A stretch of DNA of 27,609 nt. Source: an uncultured Oscillospiraceae bacterium. GTDB taxonomy: Bacteria > Bacillota > Clostridia > Oscillospirales > Ruminococcaceae. The notes under the pieces are model-generated. The model saw only the letters and a list, made by a program, of their open reading frames with translations. It searched no databases and had not been told where the DNA came from. Location: NCBI GenBank assembly GCA_934513685.1, contig CAKSWY010000032.1:1-27609 (forward strand). The letters run 5' to 3'. Numbering within the stretch: position 1 is the first letter of the stretch; each line of letters begins with the position of its first letter. The position numbers and the translations under genes are program-made. Positions 6,214 to 12,873 of this stretch are shown piece after piece.

Positions 6214-7200
6214 ATGGAGTATTACGGGACCATCGGCCCTGCCTGCGCGGACGAGGACGTGCTGCGCCGGATGTTCCGCGCAGGAATGACCGGCGTGCGC
6301 ATGAACCTCTCCCACGGCGGGCTGGCCGAACATCGGGACTGGCTGGAGCGGATCGCCCGGGCCGCGGAGGGGCGGCCCTGCCGGCTGCTGATCGACCTGC
6401 AGGGGCCAGAGGTGCGCATTGGCCGCCTGCCCGCGCCGCTGGTGCTGAAAAACCGGCAGGCCGTCACGCTGGGGCAGGGAGGCATCCCCATTCCAGAGGC
6501 GTTGACCGGACTGGCAAAGCCGGGGCAGACCCTGCTGCTGGACGATGGAAAGCTGGAGCTGACCGTTACCGGCGGGCGGCCGGGGGCGCTGTTCTGCACC
6601 GTGGTGCGGGGCGGAACGCTGGAAAGCCGCAAGAGCCTGGCGGCCCCCGGGCTGGACCTGCACCTGCCCACCCTCACGGATGAGGACGAGGAAAACCTGG
6701 CGCTGGCGAAGGGGTGCGGCGTCACCGGCGTGATGCTGCCCTTTGTGCGGGGCCGGGAAGATCTGGAGCACCTGCGGGCGGCCCTGCACCGGGCCGGGGC
6801 CGACGGGGTGCGCATTCTGGCCAAAATCGAGAGCCGGGAGGGCGCCGAGCATCTGGAGAGCCTGTTCGGCGCGGCGGACGAGATCGTCATCGCCCGGGGC
6901 GATTTGGGCAACGCCATGGACCTGTGGCAGCTGCCCGGGGTACAGCGGCGCATGGCTGCGGCCTGCCGCCGGGCAGGGGTGCCCTTTATGGTGGTGACCC
7001 AGATGCTGGACTCTATGCGGGAGAACCCGGTGCCCACCCGGGCCGAGGTGTGCGACGTGTACACGGCGGTGATGCAGGGGGCGGCCTCGGTGATGCTCAC
7101 CGGCGAGACCGCGGCGGGCAAGTGGCCGGCCGAGGCCATAAACTATCTGGTAAAAACCGGTGAGGAAGCCCGGCGGGACCGGGCGGCCGGAGAAGGATGA
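6214..7200 (+). CDS. Short pyruvate-kinase-like protein lacking the C-terminal domain
   Basis: This is a pyruvate-kinase-fold protein of 328 residues, against about 470-590 for typical enzymes. Conserved A-domain elements are present: GTIGPAC near the start, RMNLSHG (Arg29, Asn31, Ser33), KIESREG (Lys204, Glu206), the metal-binding RGDLG (Asp230), TQMLDSM (Thr262) and VMLTGETAAGKWP. The B-domain cap is short (about residues 69-140), and the protein ends where the allosteric C domain would begin. The usual DTKGPE motif reads DLQGPE (Asp61, Leu62, Gln63), so the conserved Thr-Lys is lost while the Glu linked to K+ dependence is kept. The start is fixed: no other start codon lies between an upstream stop and ATG 6214, but the SD is weak. 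Phosphoenolpyruvate-pyruvate kinase activity is possible but unproven. Confidence 0.82.
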   Translation: MEYYGTIGPACADEDVLRRMFRAGMTGVRMNLSHGGLAEHRDWLERIARAAEGRPCRLLIDLQGPEVRIGRLPAPLVLKNRQAVTLGQGGIPIPEALTGLAKPGQTLLLDDGKLELTVTGGRPGALFCTVVRGGTLESRKSLAAPGLDLHLPTLTDEDEENLALAKGCGVTGVMLPFVRGREDLEHLRAALHRAGADGVRILAKIESREGAEHLESLFGAADEIVIARGDLGNAMDLWQLPGVQRRMAAACRRAGVPFMVVTQMLDSMRENPVPTRAEVCDVYTAVMQGAASVMLTGETAAGKWPAEAINYLVKTGEEARRDRAAGEG

Positions 7201-7236
7201 GCAAATCAGGCAATGTGAGAGAGGAACGGAAAAACA

Positions 7237-8184
7237 ATGGTTGTACAGGCGATTCAATCGGTGATTTCCATGCTGATCCTCATGCTCATCGGCGCATGGC
7301 TGGCGGGCAAGGATTGGTTCCGAAAGAGCGGGGGCACGGGGCTGCTCTCCAAGCTCATTGTAAATGTGCTGGTGCCCCTCTATATGCTGAACAACGTGCT
7401 CACCAAGGTGGGCAGCCGGCAGAAGCTGTGGGAAATCGTGGTGTGCCTGCCGCTGCCAATGATCACCATCTTCATCAGCCTGGGGCTGGGCATCTGGATG
7501 GCTGGCCGGCTGAACATCCACGCCCCCCGGCGGGGTGTGTTCATCAACGTGATGACCTTCACCAACTGCGTGCTGGTGGGCTTCCCCATCATCATTTCGC
7601 TGTTCGGCGAAGAGGCCGCCGCCGTGGGCATGGTGTATTATATGGTGAACACCATCTGCTTCTGGACCATCGGCGTGCAGCTGCTGCGGGAGGACGGCGG
7701 GCAGAAATCCTCGCTGTTCAGCAAGGCGGGGCTGAAAAAGCTGCTCAGCCCCCCGCTGCTGGGCTTTCTGCTGGGCGTGGTGCTGGTGATTCTGGGGCTT
7801 TCGCTGCCGGCGGTGCTGGCCAACCCGGTCAGCCAGCTGGGCGGCTGCGCCACCCCCATGGCCATGATGTTCGTGGGCTGCATCCTGCGGGATGCCGACT
7901 GGTCGAAGCTGAAGATCAGCCGTGACCTGCTGCTGGTGCTGCTGTTCCGCTTCATTGTCTGCCCGGCGCTGATGCTGGGGGTGGTGTACGTGATGCCGCT
8001 GCCCGCGCTGAACAAGCAGGTGTTCTTCCTGCTTTCCTCCATGCCGGCCATGACTCAGCTGAGCGTGATGAGCAAGGAGAGCGGCAGCGACGCCGAGTTT
8101 GCCTCGCTGCTCATTGCCGTGACCACGGTGCTGAGCATCTTTATGATCCCCGTATACACCTGGATCGTTACCCTGGTGCTGTAA
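7237..8184 (+). CDS. AEC-family transporter (auxin efflux carrier / malate permease type)
   Basis: This 315-residue membrane protein belongs to the AEC family of secondary carriers, whose bacterial members include malate and malonate permeases. About ten hydrophobic helices are arranged as two five-helix halves separated by a hydrophilic stretch (about residues 150-168). Conserved signatures are KLIVNVLVPLYMLNNV in helix 2, TFTNCVLVGFPIIISLFGEEA in the helix 4-5 region, and GGCATPMAMMFVGCIL in the second half. The substrate is probably a small organic acid. It starts 36 bases after the pyruvate-kinase-like gene and 42 bases before the VOC gene, so the three are likely one operon, which hints at pyruvate or C3/C4 acid metabolism. 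Confidence 0.9.
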   Translation: MVVQAIQSVISMLILMLIGAWLAGKDWFRKSGGTGLLSKLIVNVLVPLYMLNNVLTKVGSRQKLWEIVVCLPLPMITIFISLGLGIWMAGRLNIHAPRRGVFINVMTFTNCVLVGFPIIISLFGEEAAAVGMVYYMVNTICFWTIGVQLLREDGGQKSSLFSKAGLKKLLSPPLLGFLLGVVLVILGLSLPAVLANPVSQLGGCATPMAMMFVGCILRDADWSKLKISRDLLLVLLFRFIVCPALMLGVVYVMPLPALNKQVFFLLSSMPAMTQLSVMSKESGSDAEFASLLIAVTTVLSIFMIPVYTWIVTLVL

Positions 8185-8226
8185 AAGAAACGGGGCGCGG
8201 CGTGCGCCCGGAACAGGAGTGCCCTT

Positions 8227-8616
8227 ATGAGTCTGCCCATCGGAAATGCCGTGCATCACATCGCCGTCATCGGCACCAACTACGAAGCCTCCCGCCATTT
8301 TTATGTGGACGTGCTGGGGTTTGAGGTGGTGCGGGAGGTCTGGCGGGAAGAAAAGCAGGATTGGAAGATCGACCTGGCCCTGGACGGCTGCGAGCTGGAG
8401 CTGTTCATCCTCCCGAAGGCCCCGGCCCGGTCCAGCTGGCCGGAGGCAGCGGGGCTGCGGCACCTGGCTTTCCGGGTGAAGAGCGTGGCCGAGGCCGCCG
8501 CCCGGCTGAACGCCCTGGGCGTAGCCACCGAGCCGATCCGCCAGGACCCCTACACCCACTGCGCCATGACCTTTTTCCAGGACCCGGACGGCCTGCCGCT
8601 GGAGATCCACGAGTGA
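8227..8616 (+). CDS. VOC-superfamily (glyoxalase I-like) metalloprotein
   Basis: This 129-residue protein contains two beta-alpha-beta-beta-beta modules of the vicinal oxygen chelate fold. The four expected metal ligands can be placed: His11 in VHHIAVIG, Glu58 in CELELFIL, His79 in GLRHLAFRV and Glu126 in LPLEIHE. The spacing and the FYVDVLGFEVVRE segment resemble small single-chain glyoxalase-like proteins of the Bacillus YwkD / Streptococcus SMU1112 group. Function is not known beyond the family, and lactoylglutathione lyase activity should not be assumed. The SD AGGAG lies about 8 bases before ATG. It is the last gene before a large hairpin at 8683. Confidence 0.88.
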   Translation: MSLPIGNAVHHIAVIGTNYEASRHFYVDVLGFEVVREVWREEKQDWKIDLALDGCELELFILPKAPARSSWPEAAGLRHLAFRVKSVAEAAARLNALGVATEPIRQDPYTHCAMTFFQDPDGLPLEIHE

Positions 8617-8682
8617 CCCGGCGGGCGTGCGGCCGGTTGTGTGCCCGACTTGAAGCGTAAAGATTTGAAGCATAAACGAGTA

Positions 8683-8729
8683 CAGCAAGGCCCTGCTTCC
8701 CTCATGGGAAGGCAGGGCCTTGCTGCTTT
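8683..8729 (+). terminator. Hairpin terminator after the VOC gene
   Basis: A 14-bp perfect stem (8683-8696 with 8712-8725) is extended by five more pairs (TTCCC with GGGAA) across a single bulged G at 8711, with a four-base loop. The tail is CTTTGT, a weak T-tract, so termination efficiency is uncertain. Confidence 0.7.
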
Positions 8730-8856
8730 GTGAGAGGTTTTCCACGGAGAAGCAAAATCTGGTGGAAAACCCGGGCGTGGTAAGCGCCGTTTGCACCCCG
8801 GAACGCCGGGCATGGCCGCTTTGGTCGGCCTGCAGAACAGAATCGGAACCGAAACA
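8730..8856 (+). other. Non-coding spacer between two hairpins
   Basis: No gene is supported. Short open frames here lack ribosome sites and family resemblance. The stretch simply separates the VOC terminator from the long hairpin at 8857. Confidence 0.5.
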
Positions 8857-8918
8857 AACGGCGAAAAACCGGAGAAGCCCGGCTGATTGCAGCCGGGCTT
8901 CTCCGGTTTTTCGCCGTT
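8857..8918. terminator. Very long perfect hairpin, bidirectional terminator type
   Basis: Two 28-base arms (8857-8884 and 8891-8918) are exact reverse complements around the six-base loop GATTGC. The arms contain an AAAAA / TTTTT pair, so the inner 17-bp GC core followed by T5 can terminate transcription in either direction. The outer six to seven pairs lie beyond the T-run, and the right arm overlaps the -35 hexamer of the next promoter. Confidence 0.85.
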
Positions 8919-8945
8919 GTGCTTTCAGGGCGTGTGTAGTATACT
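8917..8945 (+). promoter_or_regulatory. Promoter of the nifS-thiI-cinA operon
   Basis: TTGTGC (8917-8922) and TATACT (8940-8945) have a 17-bp spacer. The first two bases of the -35 element are the last bases of the 28-bp hairpin arm. The predicted start near 8952 leaves a leader of about 86 bases that contains GTCTG/CAGAC (8959-8980) and the palindrome CGGCCCGGCCCGGGCCG (8993-9009). Confidence 0.75.
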
Positions 8946-9037
8946 AAAATTGTATTTGTCTGTGCATTTGCACGCAGACACCGCGCAAAAAACGGCCCGG
9001 CCCGGGCCGCTGTCAATAGAAAAGAGGAACCGCATCC

Positions 9038-10180
9038 ATGCTGCACGACCCGAACATTCATTACCTGGACAATGCCGCCACCACCATGGTGAACCCGGAC
9101 GTGATCGAGACCATCACGAAGGCGATGGCCGAGCACTGGGCCAACCCCTCCAGCCTGTACACCCCCGGCGCCCACAGTGAGCTGGCCCTGAACAAGGCCC
9201 GGGCTGACGTGGCCCGCACTCTGGGGGCCACGGCGGGGGAGGTGTACTTCACCGGCTGCGGCTCGGAGGGGAACAACCTGGCCATTCTGGGCGCGGCCCG
9301 CACCCGCAAGTGGGGCAAGCGCATTGTGTGCACCGGCTTTGAGCACCCCAGCGTGGCCCTTCCCATGCAGAGCCTGGCCCAGGAGGGCTACGACGTTCAG
9401 TTTGTGGCCCCGGAGGCGGACGGCCACTTGAACGTGGACAAGATGCTGGAGCTGGTGGATAAAAACACCATTCTGGTAGCCGCCATGCAGGTGAACAACG
9501 AAACCGGCACCGCCGTGGATGTGGCCCGCCTGGCCGCTGGGGTGAAGGCCCGCAACGACCGCACGGCCGTGCATGTGGATGGTGTACAGGCCTGGATGCG
9601 GGTGCCGGTGCGGCTGGCAAACATCGACAGCTACTCGGTGAGCGGCCACAAGATCCACGCCCCCAAGGGCATCGGCGCACTGTACCTGCGCAAGGGCTAC
9701 CACATTGAGCCGCCGTATCTGGGCGGCGGGCAGGAAAAGGGGATGCGCCCCGGCACCGAGAACCTGCCCTATGCCATCGGTATGGCGAAGGCGGCCACGC
9801 TGCTCAGCCGGACGCTGCCCCAGCGCCACAAAACGCTGGTGGAGCTGAACACCCGCCTGCGGGAGGGGCTGAAGCAGTTCCCGGAGGTCACCCTGAACAG
9901 CCCGGAGGACGCGGTGCCCGAGGTGCTGAACTTCAGCCTGAATGTGATCCGCAGCGAGACCATGCTGCACCATCTGGAAACCATGGGGGTGTATGTATCC
10001 AGCGGGTCGGCCTGCAGCAAGGGCGCGGCCAGCCACACCCTCACCGCCATGGGGCTGGAGTCCCGGCGCATTGATACGGCCATCCGGGCCAGCTTCTGCG
10101 CCGACAACACCCCCGAGGATGTGGACGCGCTGCTGGAAGGGCTGAAAACCGGCCTTGCCACCCTCAGCCGCATTCGATAA
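9038..10180 (+). CDS. Cysteine desulfurase, NifS/IscS family (partner of ThiI)
   Basis: This PLP-dependent enzyme takes sulfur from cysteine as an enzyme-bound persulfide and releases alanine. The 380 residues include HYLDNAATT at the N-terminus, the cofactor region GCGSEGNNLAI, HVDGVQAW, the PLP lysine in SVSGHKIHAPKG (Lys205), and the catalytic Cys326 in SSGSACSKGA on the mobile loop, as in group I NifS-type enzymes. The SD is AGAGGAA before ATG. thiI begins 77 bases after the stop; this pair is the common Firmicutes arrangement in which a dedicated desulfurase (NifZ/YrvO type) feeds ThiI for tRNA 4-thiouridine. Whether it also serves Fe-S assembly cannot be told from sequence. Confidence 0.93.
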   Translation: MLHDPNIHYLDNAATTMVNPDVIETITKAMAEHWANPSSLYTPGAHSELALNKARADVARTLGATAGEVYFTGCGSEGNNLAILGAARTRKWGKRIVCTGFEHPSVALPMQSLAQEGYDVQFVAPEADGHLNVDKMLELVDKNTILVAAMQVNNETGTAVDVARLAAGVKARNDRTAVHVDGVQAWMRVPVRLANIDSYSVSGHKIHAPKGIGALYLRKGYHIEPPYLGGGQEKGMRPGTENLPYAIGMAKAATLLSRTLPQRHKTLVELNTRLREGLKQFPEVTLNSPEDAVPEVLNFSLNVIRSETMLHHLETMGVYVSSGSACSKGAASHTLTAMGLESRRIDTAIRASFCADNTPEDVDALLEGLKTGLATLSRIR

Positions 10181-10257
10181 AACGGAAGGAACCGGAAAAA
10201 ACGGGCCGTTCGACAAAACCATACAGAAAGTAAATGAGAAAAGGAGCAGACTACTCC

Positions 10258-11454
10258 ATGAAAGAGATCATTCTTTGTTATCAGGGCGAAATGGTCCTGA
10301 AGGGCCTGAACAAGGCGAGTTTTGAATCCACTCTGGCGAAGATCCTGCGCTACCGGGTCAAGAGCTGCGGCAACTTCAAGGTCTACCGTGCCCAGAGCAC
10401 CATGTACATTGAGCCGCTGGATGAATTTGCGGATGTGGACGAGGCCTACCGCCGCGTCAGCAAGGTGTTTGGTCTGGCGGCACTGTCCCGCGCGGTGGTG
10501 TGCGACAAGAACTTCGAGACCATCTGCGAGACGGCCGAGGCCTACCTGGGCGATGCACTGCGGGGCGTAAAGACCTTCAAGGTGGAGGCCAAGCGCTCGG
10601 ACAAGACCTTCCCCATGAAGAGCCCGGAGCTGTGCGCCGAGCTGGGCGGGTACCTGCTGTCCAAACATCCCCACCTGCGGGTGAAGGTGAAGGACCCCCA
10701 GATGACCGTGATGGTGGAAATCCGGGATTACGGCGCCTACATCCATGGGCCCAAAACCCCGGGCGCGGGCGGCCTGCCCGTGGGCACCAGCGGCCGGGCG
10801 CTGAACATGCTCAGCGGCGGCATTGACAGCCCGGTGGCGGCCTACCGCATGGCCCGGCGGGGCCTGGCACTGCACCACATCCACTTTGCCAGCCCCCCGT
10901 ACACCAGCGAGCGCGCCAAGATGAAGGTGCACAGCCTGGCCCAGATCGTCAGCGGCTACACCGGCAACTGCGTGCTGTACGTGGTGCCCTACACCGCCCC
11001 GCAGGAGTACATTCGCGACCACGCCCCCGACGTGCTGTTCACTGTGCTGATGCGGCGCAGCATGATGCGCATTGCCTCCCGCATTGCCCATGAGATCGAG
11101 TGCGACGCCATCATTACCGGCGAGAGCCTGGCCCAGGTGGCCAGCCAGACTCTGAAGGCCCTGCAGTGCACCGACTGCGCCCAGGATCTGCCCATTCTGC
11201 GCCCCCTCATCGGCATGGACAAGAGCGAGATCACCGAGACCGCCCGGGCCATCGGCACCTTCGAGACCAGCATTCTGCCCTATGAGGACTGCTGCACCAT
11301 CTTCACCCCGCCCCATCCCAAGACCAAGCCCTCGGTGGAGGAGATCCTGGAGGCGGAGGCCGCCATGCCCGGTCTGGCCGAGCTGGAGGAGAAGGCCGCC
11401 GCCGAGGTGGAGCGCATTGCCGTGCGCCAGAATGAGCCGGTGGAGCTGCTGTGA
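10258..11454 (+). CDS. thiI: tRNA 4-thiouridine synthase ThiI (rhodanese-less)
   Basis: ThiI uses ATP to adenylate U8 of tRNA and inserts sulfur to make 4-thiouridine; in many bacteria it also supports thiamine thiazole synthesis. The 398 residues comprise an N-terminal ferredoxin-like domain (KEIILCYQGEMVLKGLNK), a THUMP domain (about residues 60-165) and the PP-loop ATPase domain with SGGIDSPVAA (residues 186-195) and HIHFASPPYTSERA. The conserved EDCCTIFTPPHPKTKP near the C-terminus carries the sulfur-transfer cysteine. The protein ends without a rhodanese domain, as in other Firmicutes. ATG 10258 is preferred to ATG 10234 because AAAGGAG lies between them and homologues begin with the MKEII strand. 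Confidence 0.95.
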   Translation: MKEIILCYQGEMVLKGLNKASFESTLAKILRYRVKSCGNFKVYRAQSTMYIEPLDEFADVDEAYRRVSKVFGLAALSRAVVCDKNFETICETAEAYLGDALRGVKTFKVEAKRSDKTFPMKSPELCAELGGYLLSKHPHLRVKVKDPQMTVMVEIRDYGAYIHGPKTPGAGGLPVGTSGRALNMLSGGIDSPVAAYRMARRGLALHHIHFASPPYTSERAKMKVHSLAQIVSGYTGNCVLYVVPYTAPQEYIRDHAPDVLFTVLMRRSMMRIASRIAHEIECDAIITGESLAQVASQTLKALQCTDCAQDLPILRPLIGMDKSEITETARAIGTFETSILPYEDCCTIFTPPHPKTKPSVEEILEAEAAMPGLAELEEKAAAEVERIAVRQNEPVELL

Positions 11455-11482
11455 GCGGCCCGGCCAGAGAGGATAAAACGCC

Positions 11483-12808
11483 ATGACTGCTGAGATTATT
11501 GCCGTGGGCACCGAGCTTTTGCTCGGTGACATTTTGAATACCAATGCCCAGTACCTGAGCCGGGAGCTGGCCGACCTGGGCATCACCGTGCTGCATCAGC
11601 ACGTGATCGGGGACAATGCGGGCCGCCTGGCCCAGCTGGTGGAGGAGGCCAAGAGCCGCAGCGACCTGCTGGTGTTTAGCGGCGGGCTTGGCCCCACCGC
11701 CGATGACCTGACCAAGGAGACCGTGGCCGCCTGCTATGGCGACACCCTGCGCTTTGACGCGGAAGAAATGGAAAAGATCGAGGACTTTTACCGCCGTACC
11801 GGCCGCAAAATGCCCGAGAACAACCGCAAGCAGGCCATGGTGCCGGTGAAGGGCAGAAAGATCCCCAACCACCACGGCACGGCCCCGGGCGTGTGGTTTG
11901 AGGATGAGGGCGGCCGCTGCGCCGTGCTGATGCCCGGCCCGCCCCATGAGCTGAAGGCCATGTGGCAGGAGGGCGTGCGCCCTCTGCTGGCCGAGCGCAC
12001 CGGCGGCACCCTGCACAGCATCACCCTGCACGTCATCGGCGGCGAGAGTACGCTGGAGGCCATGGGCGGCAAGCTGTTTGCCAACGAGAACCCCACCGCT
12101 GCCATTTATGCCAAAACCGGCGAGTGCCACATCCGCATTACGGCCCGCGCCAAGGATGTGGAGACCGCCGAGGTGATGTGCCATCAGTACGCCGAGAACT
12201 TCTACGCGCTGTACGGCGATGCGGTATACGATGAGGACGTGCCCGGGCTGGAGTACACGGTGGTGCGGCTGCTGGCCCAGAAGGGCTGGACCGCCGCCAC
12301 GGCCGAGAGCTGCACCGGCGGCTTGGTGGCCGAGCGCATGACCCGGGTGCCCGGCAGCAGCGGGGTGTTCCGGTTCGGCTTTGTTACCTATGCCAACGAG
12401 GCGAAAGAAAAGCTGCTGGGCGTGAGCCATGAGGTGCTGGAGGCCAAAGGGGCCGTCAGCCCCGAGGTGGCGGCCCAGATGGCCCTAGGTGCGCTGAAAA
12501 ACGGTGAGGCCGACGTGGCCGTGGCCCTCACCGGCATTGCCGGGCCGGACGGCGGCACCGAAGAAAAGCCCGTGGGGCTGGTATGGGTCGGCGCGGCTAC
12601 CAAGGACGGCGTGTGGGTCAAGAAGCTCACGCTGGGCAGCCGGGATCGGGAGAGCATCCGGCAGCGGGCCTCCCAGTATGCGCTGGATCTGGTGCGCCGC
12701 CTGACGGCCGGGCTGCCCCTGCGCCATGCCCGCGCCCTGACGGCGGAAGAGGCACTGGCCGGAGACGCAGCCCTATGGGCCAGCCCTGCCCCGGAGGGGG
12801 AGGACTAA
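11483..12808 (+). CDS. cinA: CinA: MoCF-like, KH and NMN-deamidase domains
   Basis: CinA is a cytoplasmic protein with an N-terminal MoCF-like domain (often ADP-ribose pyrophosphatase activity) and a C-terminal PncC domain that deamidates nicotinamide mononucleotide. In the 441 residues, MTAEIIAVGTELLLGDILNTNAQ, SGGLGPTADDLT and MPGPPHELKAMW mark the first domain. Residues about 180-250 form the KH-type middle domain. The C-terminal domain carries AESCTGG (274-280, catalytic Ser276), YANEAKEKLLG and LTGIAGPDGG. The usual GGVVSYSNE reads FRFGFVTYANE, a small variation. It starts 28 bases after thiI with SD GAGAGGAT, so it is the third gene of that operon. The following gene carries a degenerate copy of its last two domains. 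Confidence 0.95.
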   Translation: MTAEIIAVGTELLLGDILNTNAQYLSRELADLGITVLHQHVIGDNAGRLAQLVEEAKSRSDLLVFSGGLGPTADDLTKETVAACYGDTLRFDAEEMEKIEDFYRRTGRKMPENNRKQAMVPVKGRKIPNHHGTAPGVWFEDEGGRCAVLMPGPPHELKAMWQEGVRPLLAERTGGTLHSITLHVIGGESTLEAMGGKLFANENPTAAIYAKTGECHIRITARAKDVETAEVMCHQYAENFYALYGDAVYDEDVPGLEYTVVRLLAQKGWTAATAESCTGGLVAERMTRVPGSSGVFRFGFVTYANEAKEKLLGVSHEVLEAKGAVSPEVAAQMALGALKNGEADVAVALTGIAGPDGGTEEKPVGLVWVGAATKDGVWVKKLTLGSRDRESIRQRASQYALDLVRRLTAGLPLRHARALTAEEALAGDAALWASPAPEGED

Positions 12809-12873
12809 GCCCGGCAGCCCGGGTTTTGTGAGAAGCGCCCGGGACAAAAAGCAATTGGAGCGGAGGAGATCAG

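Noticed and set aside
5778..6683. Plus-strand open frame of 301 codons overlapping the pyruvate-kinase-like gene
   Set aside because: It runs through two terminators and a promoter, has arginine-rich out-of-frame composition and conflicts with the conserved kinase frame.
6115..8796. An 893-codon open frame on the minus strand
   Set aside because: It lies exactly opposite the pyruvate-kinase-like, AEC and VOC genes, is rich in His, Gln and Gly as expected for the complement of GC-rich coding DNA, and shows no family motif or ribosome site.
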